Made by a program: the position numbers and the translations under genes. The notes beneath the pieces were generated by a model. It saw only the letters and a list, made by a program, of their open reading frames with translations. It made no database searches and was not told where the DNA came from. Shown piece after piece: positions 19,608-27,514 of a DNA stretch of 64,000 nt. The number at the start of each line of letters is the position of its first letter. Position 1 is the first letter of the stretch. Location of the stretch: positions 1 through 64,000 of the forward strand of contig NZ_JAAXPG010000027.1 in NCBI RefSeq assembly GCF_012396365.1, in the 5' to 3' direction. Source of the stretch: Nocardiopsis alborubida (lineage in GTDB: Bacteria > Actinomycetota > Actinomycetes > Streptosporangiales > Streptosporangiaceae).

Positions 19608-20374
19608 GGGCGTCCTTCCTACTGGTCCAAGGGGCAGGGCTCGGCCTGGTGGCGTGCATCGCGATCGCCGGACGGGTGGGGATCACCGGCAACCCCGTTC
19701 CGGTGACTGTCGGATTCTTCCTCGCATTCCTGCTGTTCTTCCCGGTTGGGCTCTGGGCGAGTGCCGATGCGGAACTGACCTCCGGCGAGCTCCACCGGGT
19801 GCACAACTTCCGACACCCTTTCCGGATGGCGCGTCTGTGGTGGTTCATGGTCTTCTGCAACGGGTTGCTCGCGCTGTTCTTGATCGTCTCCAACGCCGCG
19901 TGGACACTGGTGCCGCTGTTGCTGGCCTCCTATACGGCCTTCGCGCTCTCCCTCGCCGCTGGCAGACGCGAACGCCAACAGCTGCGTGAGGCGCTCGCCC
20001 GGCCCGAACTCACCGGCCCCAAGGTCATCGGTATCCGGAGCCCGGAGCAGGTGCCGCCGGGCTGGAGCCCGGTGCTGGTCCACCGGATCGATCGCGGGAG
20101 GTTCGACATGCTCGTCGACTACCGGATCCTCGTGGACGGCGACCGGGTCGGCACGCTCGGCCCCGGCCAGACCCTCGTGCTCGGCCTCCCTCCGGGCCCG
20201 CACAGTGTCCGGGGCGGCCTCGGCAGACTCAGCAACGCCCCCGTCCCCTTCACGGCTGAACCCGGCGCCGCGGTCCACTTCACGGTCGAACCGGCCAGTC
20301 CGAACCGCCGGGCCAACGCCGACCGGCGCTCGCGCCCCGGCGAGTACTTCCGCCTCGTCCGGGTCCCGCCCTGA
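19604..20374 (+). CDS. membrane protein with C-terminal PEGA-like beta domain
   Basis: The 256-residue protein has four N-terminal hydrophobic segments (roughly residues 1-110). A cytosolic or surface domain follows in which RFDMLVDYRILVDGDRVG and LVLGLPPGPHSVRGGLGRLS resemble a PEGA-type beta fold (a paired short strand followed by G-x-H-x-V-R). The function is unknown. GTG at 19604 shares four bases with the stop of the preceding membrane protein gene, implying translational coupling. A palindrome followed by TTTT at 20417-20436 could end the pair. Confidence 0.75.
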   Translation: MRASFLLVQGAGLGLVACIAIAGRVGITGNPVPVTVGFFLAFLLFFPVGLWASADAELTSGELHRVHNFRHPFRMARLWWFMVFCNGLLALFLIVSNAAWTLVPLLLASYTAFALSLAAGRRERQQLREALARPELTGPKVIGIRSPEQVPPGWSPVLVHRIDRGRFDMLVDYRILVDGDRVGTLGPGQTLVLGLPPGPHSVRGGLGRLSNAPVPFTAEPGAAVHFTVEPASPNRRANADRRSRPGEYFRLVRVPP

Positions 20375-20770
20375 TGAGGCCTTGTCCTGCTACGCGTGTG
20401 GCCGGTGAGAACCAGGTGGCCGGATCCGGCCATTTTCGGTGTGAACTAAATATCTTCCCCAGGTGTCCACTCCATGGTGAGGATGATGCCCGCGGCACCA
20501 GCCACATCCCATGTTCGGACAATTCTCCAGGTCACGGAGGGGAGGGCGGGACAACTGCCTCAGGTAAGCCAGGCCGTGCGCGCCGCGTTGACGCATGGCC
20601 GGAATAGGCGAGACGAGCGACGATCAGTATGATCTCGTGCAGCACTGACTACGCGTGCGTCGGCACCACCTCCAGGTAGTCCCAGGCCGCGAACCACCGT
20701 CATCGCTGACCTAGGTCCCCGTACCCCCGTACACGAACAGGTCCACGTTCCCCATGCCTTCGGAGGCACC
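20375..20770. other. intergenic stretch with terminator-like palindrome and low-GC island
   Basis: A 16-bp perfect palindrome TGGCCGGATCCGGCCA (20417-20432) followed by TTTT is terminator-like on the plus strand. The next bases (20446-20460) are unusually AT-rich for this genome. A 52-codon open frame from ATG 20474 has no ribosome-binding site and no recognisable product; the region may hold a decayed gene. Confidence 0.4.
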
Positions 20771-22261
20771 ATGAGCCGGGAGTCCCACCCGGGGCAGTCC
20801 CGGCCCACCGCCGTCATCGTCATCGCGCCTGACGAACGCAGCGCCGAGATCCTCGTCGAGGGACAACGCCAGGTCGTCACGGGTCAGGCGCCCAAGGAGA
20901 CGCGGCGCGCCGCGCTGGACGTCGCCACCGGCTACGCCGCCAGAATCGGTCAGCCGGTCCTCATCGACGCCCGCGACGCCAACGGCTACTGGCGCCTGGT
21001 CGCCACACCCACGGGCGTGGTGCAGGCGGCCGACCAGGTCGTGCCCGGCCGCGAGCCGACGCCGCCGCCTCCTCCCGCTCCGGCCGGTCCTCCCGTCAGC
21101 GGTCCCGAGACCGGTGCCCAGCCCGGGGCCAGGGCCAAGACGAAGAGGAAGGGCGGCCGGACCCTCGTCATCGTGGGCGCCGCCGTGCTCGCCCTGGTAC
21201 TGCTCGCCGGTGCGGGCGCCGCCGCCTGGCGCTTCCTGCCCGGCCTCGGCGGGGGCCCCGGGGGCGATGTCGCCGCGGACGTGACCACCCTCAACCACCC
21301 CGCGCCGCCCCACTTCTCCACGACCGTCGACTTCAGCGCGCGGATCGCCCCGGGCAGTCAGCCGGGGGTCAGCCGCCGGGGCGACCTGCTCGCCTACGTC
21401 GACCCCGAGCAGCGGCTCAACCTGCTCGACGCCGACGGCGAGAACCTGTGGTCGGCCGACCTGCCCGTGGAGTCCGGGGAGGCCCTCGGCGAACTCCGGT
21501 TCGTGGAGTACGGCGGCGAGGGCGCCGTGGTCATGGAGACCGCCGGAACCCTGTGGTTCTGGCCCGTCGCGGGCGGCGAGCCCACCGGCGTGGACCTCCC
21601 CGAGAACGCCTCCGTGCAGTACGTGGGCAGCTCCGTGCTCGTGCGCACCGAGAGCGATGCCTTCGTCCCGGTCGGCGCGGAGCTTGAGCCGGTCGGGGTC
21701 CCCGAGGGCTCCGCGCCCATGCTGGCCGACGGGGAGAACGTCCTCACCGCCGTCGTCAACGGTCCCTGGACCTGGGTCAGCCCCGACGACAACCCCGTGC
21801 AGGTCACCGCCCAGAGGCCGCACGACGCGGGCGAGATGGAGGCCGTGCTCACCGCCCTGCGCGAGTACGTCATCATCCGCTGGGAGCCCCTCCGCGGCGA
21901 GGGCGCCGTCCTGGCCTTCCACGACACCCAGGACGGCAGCGTCGTCGGCAGCGCCCAGATCGACCCCGCCGACCTTGAGGACGTGCGCCACCGCTCGGAG
22001 GCCGTCGGCCCCCGCCTGGTCGCCTACGGACCCGCGGTGATGAACCCCGAGAACGGCCGGACCGCCGTGGTCCCCGGCCTCAAGCCCCAGATCGCGGTGG
22101 GCTCCCTCGTCTTCGGCCAGATCGACGACGCCCCGGTGGCCGTCGACGCCGAGGGCAGGGTCGAGGAGGCCGCGGCGGATTCCGTCCCACCCATCGGCCT
22201 GCTCGGCGAGCGGGCCGTCGTGGTCCACGAGGACCACCTCTATGCCATCCCCTCTGAATAG
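20771..22261 (+). CDS. single-pass membrane protein with propeller-like outer domain
   Basis: The 496-residue protein has a small cytosolic N-terminal domain (residues 1-90) with TAVIVIAPDERSAEILVEG and GYWRLVATPTGVVQAAD. A Pro-rich and basic linker and one transmembrane helix (about 129-152, VIVGAAVLALVLLAGAGAAAW) follow. The outer 340 residues are made of repeated strand-like units with Asp/Gly turns (LLDADGENLWSADL, AVVMETAGTLWFWPVAGG, VLAFHDTQDGSVVG), resembling a PQQ-type or WD-like beta propeller. No catalytic residues are evident. CGGAGG precedes the ATG. A LAXTG wall protein gene follows 30 bases after the stop, so the two are probably co-expressed surface proteins. Confidence 0.75.
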   Translation: MSRESHPGQSRPTAVIVIAPDERSAEILVEGQRQVVTGQAPKETRRAALDVATGYAARIGQPVLIDARDANGYWRLVATPTGVVQAADQVVPGREPTPPPPPAPAGPPVSGPETGAQPGARAKTKRKGGRTLVIVGAAVLALVLLAGAGAAAWRFLPGLGGGPGGDVAADVTTLNHPAPPHFSTTVDFSARIAPGSQPGVSRRGDLLAYVDPEQRLNLLDADGENLWSADLPVESGEALGELRFVEYGGEGAVVMETAGTLWFWPVAGGEPTGVDLPENASVQYVGSSVLVRTESDAFVPVGAELEPVGVPEGSAPMLADGENVLTAVVNGPWTWVSPDDNPVQVTAQRPHDAGEMEAVLTALREYVIIRWEPLRGEGAVLAFHDTQDGSVVGSAQIDPADLEDVRHRSEAVGPRLVAYGPAVMNPENGRTAVVPGLKPQIAVGSLVFGQIDDAPVAVDAEGRVEEAAADSVPPIGLLGERAVVVHEDHLYAIPSE

Positions 22262-22291
22262 ATGAGTACACGAGAAGAAGAAAGGAGTGGG

Positions 22292-23197
22292 ATGACCCCC
22301 AAGAAGCGTGTTTTCACCGTGACCGCGGCCGGCCTGTTCATGGCCGGTTTCTCCGCGGGTCCGGCGTTCGCCGACACCCTGGACGCGACCGCGATCGAGG
22401 CTGCCCCCCAGGCCGCCGAGACCACGGTGGTCGACCTGCCGGTCGAGGAAGTGGTCCACACCACCGCCGAGATCCTCCCGCTGGAGCTCCCCGGCCCCGG
22501 TGACGGTGATGGCGACGGCGGTAGCGACCCCGGCCCCGGCCCCGTGGACCCCGGTCCCGTGGACCCGGGCCCGGGTGACGGTGGTGGCGACGACGGTGGC
22601 GACCCCGGCCCCGGTGACCCGGGTGACGGTGGTGGCGACGACGGTGGCGACCCCGGTGACGGTGGCGGTGACGACGGTGGCGACCCCGGTGACGGCGGTG
22701 GCGACGACGGTAACCCCCCCGGTGGCGGTGACGACGGCGGCCCCGGTGACGGTGGTGGCGACGACGGCGGCCCCGGTGACGGTGGCGGCGACGACGGCGG
22801 CCCCGGTGACGGCGGTGGCGACGACGGCGGCCCCGGTGACGGCGGTGGCGACGACGGCGGCCCCGGTGACGGCGGTGGCGGTGACGACGGCGGCAACCCC
22901 CCCGGTAACGGCGGTGGCGACGACGGCGGCACGCCCCCTGGTGACGGCGACGGCGGCGGCGACCCCGGTGACGGTGACGAGATCCAGGCCCCCGGTACCA
23001 CCGCCCCCGGTGGTTCCGCCCCCGAGGCCGCCGCTCCGGTGAGCGAGGGCAACGGCGACGGCGACGACGACGGTGACGAGACCCTCGCCACCACCGGCGT
23101 CGACATGCAGGGCTTCGTGCTCGGCGGCGCCGTGGTGACGGGCATCGGCGCTCTGGCCCTGTGGGCCGGGGCCCGCCGTCCGGCTCCGATCGCCTAA
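22292..23197 (+). CDS. LAXTG cell-wall anchored Gly/Asp-repeat protein
   Basis: The 301-residue preprotein has a Sec signal peptide (KKR, hydrophobic core, cleavage after FAD/AFA near residue 28). About 160 residues of GDGGGDDGG and PGDGG-type repeats follow, with alternating Pro-Gly. The sorting signal is LATTG at residues 265-269, then a hydrophobic helix and a basic tail (GARRPAP). LAXTG is the motif of class E sortases, so the mature protein should be linked to peptidoglycan. The repeat region is extremely acidic and could bind Ca2+ or simply act as a rigid stalk. AAAGGAG precedes the ATG at 22292; an ATG at 22262 lacks a site. No sortase gene is visible here. Confidence 0.88.
   Translation: MTPKKRVFTVTAAGLFMAGFSAGPAFADTLDATAIEAAPQAAETTVVDLPVEEVVHTTAEILPLELPGPGDGDGDGGSDPGPGPVDPGPVDPGPGDGGGDDGGDPGPGDPGDGGGDDGGDPGDGGGDDGGDPGDGGGDDGNPPGGGDDGGPGDGGGDDGGPGDGGGDDGGPGDGGGDDGGPGDGGGDDGGPGDGGGGDDGGNPPGNGGGDDGGTPPGDGDGGGDPGDGDEIQAPGTTAPGGSAPEAAAPVSEGNGDGDDDGDETLATTGVDMQGFVLGGAVVTGIGALALWAGARRPAPIA
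22494..22975 (+). repeat. intragenic tandem GC repeats coding for Gly-Asp
   Basis: Units of 9-30 bases built from GGTGACGGTGGTGGC and GACGACGGCGGC recur about twenty times and encode the acidic stalk of the LAXTG protein. Such repeats are prone to length change. Confidence 0.85.
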
Positions 23198-23239
23198 CGG
23201 CATCACCCCGCCGCACGGCCGCTGAGGCCGCGCGGCGAC

Positions 23240-23271
23240 GAGGGCCCCCGACCACCAGGTCGGGGGCTCTC
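23240..23271. terminator. terminator after the wall-protein gene
   Basis: A 10-bp perfect stem (23244-23253 with 23258-23267), extendable to 14 bp with one G-U pair, has a four-base ACCA loop and a TCTC tail. It lies between convergent genes. Confidence 0.75.
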
Positions 23272-23347
23272 TCACGTGCGCGGGAGGAGAGCCGCGCCGT
23301 CCCTGCGGGGCGGTCCCAGCGGGGACGGTGCCGCGGTCCTCAGGCCC

Positions 23348-24544
23348 TCACATGCGCGGACGCAGGGCGAAGGCGAGCAGGAAGGCGCCCACGCCCGCCC
23401 CCGCGATCACCCACAGCGCGTTCCCCAGGCTGGAGGAGTCGGCGAGGAAGCCCACCAGCGGGGGGAAGGCCAGGAAGCCCGCGCGGCCCAGCCACCCGAC
23501 GACGGTGATCCCGTCCCCGGTGCGCACGCCCGGCACGTTCCCCGCCGCAGCCAGGGTCAGCGGGAAGAGCGTGGACACGCCCAGTCCCATCACCCCGAAG
23601 CCGATGACCGTGGCCACCGGGTGCGGTACCAGCAGGGCGAACGCGATCCCGCCGCCCGCCAGGAGTCCGCACGCGCGCCCCACGGCTGCCGCGCCGAACC
23701 GGTCGGTCACCCGGTCGCCGACAAGCCGACCCAGCGTCATCATCGCCTGGCAGGCCACGAACGGCATCGCCGCCAGGAACAGCGACGCCTCCAGTTCCGA
23801 GGTCATGTACACCGCGCCCCAGGAGGCGGCGGAGTCCTCGATGCCGCCGGCGAACATCAGCAGCACGCTGAGCCCCACCAGGAGCAGCACGGCCCGTCCG
23901 GGCACGCGCAGGCGCCGCCCGCTCCCCGCGTCGGTGCCGTCCTCGCGCTCGCTGCTCTCCGGACCGGGCAGCAGCATCCGGCTCACCGCCAGGTTCACGC
24001 ACAGCAGCAGCGCGGCCACACCGCCCAGGTGCCACAGGATGGGCACCCCGGCACCGGCCATGGCCGCGCCCAGGAGGCCTCCGGCCACCGCGGCCAGGCT
24101 CCACAACGCGTGGAAGGTGTTGATGATGCTGCGTCTGTAGCGCCGCTGGACGCGCAGCCCGTGCGAGTTCTGCGCCGAGTCGGTCCAGGCGTCCGCGCTG
24201 CCCAGTACGAACAGCGCCGCCGCCAACATCCACCAGTTCTGCGCCAGCGCGATGAATGGGAGCGCTCCCAAGGAGATGAGGCTGGTCCCCACCGCCGTTC
24301 GGCCGCTGCCGAACCAGTGGATCAGCGGGCCCGCCAGCATGCCGGTCAGGATCGCGCCGGTCGGCATCGCCGCGATCGCCAGACCCAGTTCCGCGTTGCT
24401 CAACCCCAGCTGGGACTTGAGCACCGGGAGCCACGGAACGGCGTTGGTGTAGGTGAAGCCGTTGACGAAGAAGAGGGTGGAGACCGCGATCCTGGCCCTG
24501 CGGGCCTCCGGCGGAGGGGACTCGGTTCTGGTCTGGACGTTCAC
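23348..24544 (-). CDS. MFS transporter (FucP/YbjJ-like architecture)
   Basis: The 398-residue protein has twelve hydrophobic helices. VPWLPVLKSQLGLSNAELGLAIAA is the first-loop region (around residues 37-60), with the sugar/drug exporter-type charged loop LVGDRVTDRFGAAAVGR in the C-terminal half. The central cytosolic loop is acidic (PGPESSEREDGTDAG). Such proteins are commonly annotated as MFS transporters of the YbjJ group, but no substrate can be inferred and no substrate-linked gene is adjacent. The start is GTG at 24544 with GGGAG upstream. Confidence 0.88.
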   Translation of the reverse strand: MNVQTRTESPPPEARRARIAVSTLFFVNGFTYTNAVPWLPVLKSQLGLSNAELGLAIAAMPTGAILTGMLAGPLIHWFGSGRTAVGTSLISLGALPFIALAQNWWMLAAALFVLGSADAWTDSAQNSHGLRVQRRYRRSIINTFHALWSLAAVAGGLLGAAMAGAGVPILWHLGGVAALLLCVNLAVSRMLLPGPESSEREDGTDAGSGRRLRVPGRAVLLLVGLSVLLMFAGGIEDSAASWGAVYMTSELEASLFLAAMPFVACQAMMTLGRLVGDRVTDRFGAAAVGRACGLLAGGGIAFALLVPHPVATVIGFGVMGLGVSTLFPLTLAAAGNVPGVRTGDGITVVGWLGRAGFLAFPPLVGFLADSSSLGNALWVIAGAGVGAFLLAFALRPRM

Positions 24545-25015
24545 GGCGGCTCCCAGGACGGCTTTCGGTGCGGGGAGATGTTATCGGGTCCGGTCATCGG
24601 ATGGCAGGCCTTCTCGGTGGCCCCGAACGGGCTCGTCCTCGGGGCGGTCCTGTTCCACCGCCCGTGCGGAGGGGCCCTGCCGCGGAGCCGCCGTCCACGG
24701 TGGTACCGGTACGGCGGGTCCGGCCGGGCCCTCCTTGCCTTCGGGCGCAAGAGGAAGTCAAATAGAGGTCCTGCTCCGTCACCGGACAGGCCCCCGACCG
24801 CCCCGACCGGACCCCGCCTCCGTCCCCGACCGGCCCCCGGACCCCACCGCCACCGCCTCCGTCCCGCTCGGATCCCCGTCCGCCACCGCCTCCGGGGCCC
24901 GGCCCGAGCCCCCGCCCGGCGGCCCGCTCCCGCGCAGGGCGTCCCAGCCCGCTGTCCGCCGCCTCCCCACGCCGGGAACCGTGTCCGCACGGCCCGGACG
25001 GAACCGGAAGAGCCC
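24545..25015. other. divergent intergenic region, C-rich leader
   Basis: This separates the MFS gene from the acetyltransferase gene. Positions 24735-24763 contain TTGCCT and TCAAAT 17 bases apart, a possible weak plus-strand promoter. About 230 bases of very C-rich sequence follow. No RNA gene or coding sequence is supported. Confidence 0.4.
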
Positions 25016-25576
25016 ATGATCAACACGAGCGCGCTGCGAGAGAAGCCCACACTCACCGGGAAGAGCGTACGTCTGGAGCCCCTGGCGGCCGAGCACACCG
25101 ACGCCTACTTCGCCGCCAGCCTCGATGAGGAGGTCCGCAGACTCACCGGCACCCACCGCCGCATCACCTACGCGCAGGCCAGGGAGTGGTGCGAGAGCCG
25201 CGCCGACCGCACCGACCGCCTGGACCTGGCCATCACCGCACCCAAGGACGGGCGCTACCTGGGCGAGCTGTCGGTCTACGCCGTCGCGCCCGAGAACGAG
25301 AGCGCCGGGTACCGCATCGCCCTGTCCGCGATCGAGTTCACCGGCCGGGGCCTGGGCAGGGAGGCCACCCAGCTCGTGCTGGAGTACGCCTTCGAGCGCA
25401 TCGGCCTGCACCGCGTCTGGCTGTACGTCTACGCCTTCAACATGAGGGCGATCGCCGTCTACCGCTCCTGCGGCTTCGCCGTGGAGGGACGGCTGCGCGA
25501 CTCCCTGCTGTGGGAGGGGCGCCGCCACGACGCCCTGCTGATGGCCGTGTTCAGGAACGGCTTCCGCCGCACCTGA
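25016..25576 (+). CDS. GNAT-family N-acetyltransferase, RimJ/RimL type
   Basis: The 186-residue protein shows the RimJ/RimL-like layout: VRLEPLAAEHTDAYFAASLD at the N-terminus, GRGLGREATQLVLEYAFERIG as the acetyl-CoA pyrophosphate-binding motif (about residues 110-130), and LHRVWLYVYAFNMRAIAVYR with the conserved Asn/Tyr. SCGFAVEGRLRDSLLWEGRRHD is the closing motif. RimJ/RimL relatives acetylate ribosomal protein N-termini, but the family also acetylates small amines, so the substrate is open. The ATG at 25016 has GGAAG upstream. Confidence 0.9.
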   Translation: MINTSALREKPTLTGKSVRLEPLAAEHTDAYFAASLDEEVRRLTGTHRRITYAQAREWCESRADRTDRLDLAITAPKDGRYLGELSVYAVAPENESAGYRIALSAIEFTGRGLGREATQLVLEYAFERIGLHRVWLYVYAFNMRAIAVYRSCGFAVEGRLRDSLLWEGRRHDALLMAVFRNGFRRT

Positions 25577-25676
25577 GGGACGGGTTTTGCTCGGGTTCGG
25601 GGTTGGAACCGCCGTGTCGGGGGGTATCTCGGTACCACTTTCCAGCGGCTCATCCACACAGCCGAGAGGAGCGGTA

Positions 25677-25694
25677 CCGGGGCCCGGGCCCCGG
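25677..25694. promoter_or_regulatory. 18-bp perfect palindrome in a leader
   Basis: CCGGGGCCCGGGCCCCGG lies 14 bases before the phosphoribosyltransferase start. It could be an operator or an RNA hairpin covering the ribosome-binding site. Confidence 0.4.
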
Positions 25695-25707
25695 CGCCGG
25701 TGAGGAC

Positions 25708-27039
25708 ATGAACCCAGTACCCGTTTCACTGCCCTTCGCCGACAGGTCGGAGGCGGGACGCCGACTCGCGGAGCGGGTGCGCCCCTTCGCGGTCAACGAT
25801 CCGCTCGTGCTGGCCCTGCCCCGCGGCGGCGTGCCCGTCGGCGCGGAACTCGCCCTGCGGCTCGACGCCGACTTCGACGTGCTCATGGTCCGCAAGATCG
25901 GCCTGCCGGGACACCCCGAGATGGGGGTCGGCGCCATCGCCGAGGACGGGCACGTCATCTACGACGACCGCGCCCTGGCCCGGCTGCACGTGCCCCGCCA
26001 GGCCCTGTCCGACACCGTCGCCGCCGAACGCGACGAACTCGACCGCAGGCGCCGCGTCTACCGGGGCGATCGCCCGTCCCCGCGCATCGCCGGGCGCGAC
26101 TGCGTGGTCGTGGACGACGGCGTCGCCACCGGGGGCACCGCCCGCGCCGCGCTGCGCATGGTCCGCCAGGCCGGGCCCGCACGTGTGGTCCTGGCCGTGC
26201 CCGTCGCCTCGCCGGAGGCGGTCGCCCTGCTGCGCGACGAGGCCGACGCCCTGGTGGTGCTCGGCGCGCCGGACAACTTCCGCGCGGTGGGGGAGTGGTA
26301 CCGCGACTTCGGCCAGCTCTCCGACGACCACGTCACCGCCATCCTGGCCGAGAACGCGCACACGCGGCCGCGGTCGGGCGGAACGCGGCGCGTGCGGGTG
26401 CCCGCGGGGAGGGTCCACCTCGACGGCGACCTCACCGTGCCCGCCGAGACGCGCGGCGCGGTGGTGATGGCCGCGGGGCAGGGGCGCGCGGACGAGCGAT
26501 GGCGGTCGGTCGCCTCCGTCCTGCAGCAGGCCGGGTACGCGACCCTGCTCATGGACCTGCTGACCGAGCAGGAACGCTCCCTCGGCGCCTCCGAAGCCGT
26601 CTCCGACGCCGCTTCCGACACCGGCGCCGACGTGCTCGGCGGGCGGTTGGGCGCCGCGGTCACCTGGCTGCGCGGGGCCGAGGACACCGCCGACGAGCCC
26701 CTGGGCGTGCTGGCCTCGGGCGACGCCGCGGCGTCAGCCCTGGTCGCCGCGGCCCGGCACCCGCGGGACGTGGCCGCGGTGGTGGCGCACGGAGGGCGGA
26801 TCGACGTGGCCGAGGCGAGCCTGCCGGACGTGCGGGCGTCGGTCCTGGTGCTGCTGGAGGGAGACGACTCCTTCCTGCGCGAGCTCGGCGAGTGGACGCG
26901 CGCCCGGATAGGCGGTTCCACGGACCTGCGGGTGGTGTCGGGAGCCGAACGGCTGCTCCGGGACTCCCGCGAGTGGCGCCGTGTGGCGGCGGAGGCCCTG
27001 GACTGGTTCGACCGGCACCTGGACACGGGCCCGCGGTGA
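25708..27039 (+). CDS. phosphoribosyltransferase-hydrolase fusion protein
   Basis: The 443-residue protein is a type I phosphoribosyltransferase (residues 1-215) joined to a dienelactone-hydrolase-like alpha/beta domain (about 225-443). The PRPP loop is VVVDDGVATGGT at 133-144, with LPRGGVPVGAEL and MVRKIGLPGHPEMGVGAIA earlier. The second domain keeps the strand order (VMAAGQGRADERW, ATLLMDLLTEQER). Its expected nucleophile elbow G-x-S-x-G reads LASGDAAAS, so it may be degenerate. A conserved His is present (VAHGGRID). ATG at 25708 has a GGTGAGGA site. The substrate is unknown. Confidence 0.85.
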   Translation: MNPVPVSLPFADRSEAGRRLAERVRPFAVNDPLVLALPRGGVPVGAELALRLDADFDVLMVRKIGLPGHPEMGVGAIAEDGHVIYDDRALARLHVPRQALSDTVAAERDELDRRRRVYRGDRPSPRIAGRDCVVVDDGVATGGTARAALRMVRQAGPARVVLAVPVASPEAVALLRDEADALVVLGAPDNFRAVGEWYRDFGQLSDDHVTAILAENAHTRPRSGGTRRVRVPAGRVHLDGDLTVPAETRGAVVMAAGQGRADERWRSVASVLQQAGYATLLMDLLTEQERSLGASEAVSDAASDTGADVLGGRLGAAVTWLRGAEDTADEPLGVLASGDAAASALVAAARHPRDVAAVVAHGGRIDVAEASLPDVRASVLVLLEGDDSFLRELGEWTRARIGGSTDLRVVSGAERLLRDSREWRRVAAEALDWFDRHLDTGPR

Positions 27040-27121
27040 GGCGCCGACGGACCGGGCGCGGCCGCCTCGCCCGGCGGCGGGGCGGCCTTCACCGGACACG
27101 GGAGGACTCCGGGCATGAGAA

Positions 27122-27165
27122 AACCCGCGGCGCCCTCGACGTTGCTCGTCGGGGCGCCGCGGGTT
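27122..27165. terminator. intrinsic terminator shared by convergent genes
   Basis: A perfect 14-bp stem (27122-27135 with 27152-27165), 16-base loop. On the minus strand the stem is followed by a TTTTC run, so it best terminates the WhiB-like gene. Confidence 0.8.
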
Positions 27166-27214
27166 GTTCGGGGGCCGGGGCCACCGGGGGAGATCCGCTT
27201 GCCGGGAATCCGGA

Positions 27215-27514
27215 CTATGCGGCGTTCGCGCGACGCATACGGCGACGGCGCTCGGAGGCGCGCTCGTCCTCGTTCAGCCCGCCCCAGGTGCCGTACTTCT
27301 CCGGACGCGAGATCGCATAGTCCAGGCAGTCGGTTCGAACCGGGCAGGCCGCACAGATCTCCTTGGCCTTGCGCTCACGGATCTCCCGTTCCGGCTGGCG
27401 TTCGCCGTCCGGACCGAAGAAGAGCACAAGGTCCTCGCCCCGGCACGCGGCGGCATCCTGCCACCCCCAGCTCGGGCGGGGGCGCAGCGCGGCCTGCCGA
27501 CGTACCTGAGACAT
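27215..27514 (-). CDS. WhiB-family iron-sulfur transcription factor
   Basis: The 99-residue protein contains the four cluster-binding cysteines of the family (Cys24, Cys54, Cys57, Cys63) in AAACRGEDLVLFF and ICAACPVRTDC. GTWGGLNEDER is the family turn, and RRRRMRR at the C-terminus is the DNA-contacting basic tail. WhiB proteins bind a [4Fe-4S] cluster and act with the primary sigma factor. The PDGERQPE segment resembles the WhiB3/WhiD group, but the subfamily is not certain. ATG at 27514 has AGAGGTGG seven bases upstream. The long, gene-free upstream region suggests extensive regulation. Confidence 0.95.
   Translation of the reverse strand: MSQVRRQAALRPRPSWGWQDAAACRGEDLVLFFGPDGERQPEREIRERKAKEICAACPVRTDCLDYAISRPEKYGTWGGLNEDERASERRRRMRRANAA

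Noticed and set aside
20474..20632. 52-codon open frame
   Set aside because: It lacks a ribosome-binding site and family; noted only as possible gene remnant.
22494..22975. CRISPR-like repeat pattern
   Set aside because: The repeats are in frame, vary in length and code for a Gly/Asp stalk between a signal peptide and a LAXTG signal.
20711..23275. 854-codon minus-strand open frame
   Set aside because: It is the mirror image of the propeller-like and LAXTG protein genes and consists of Val/Thr/Ala repeats.
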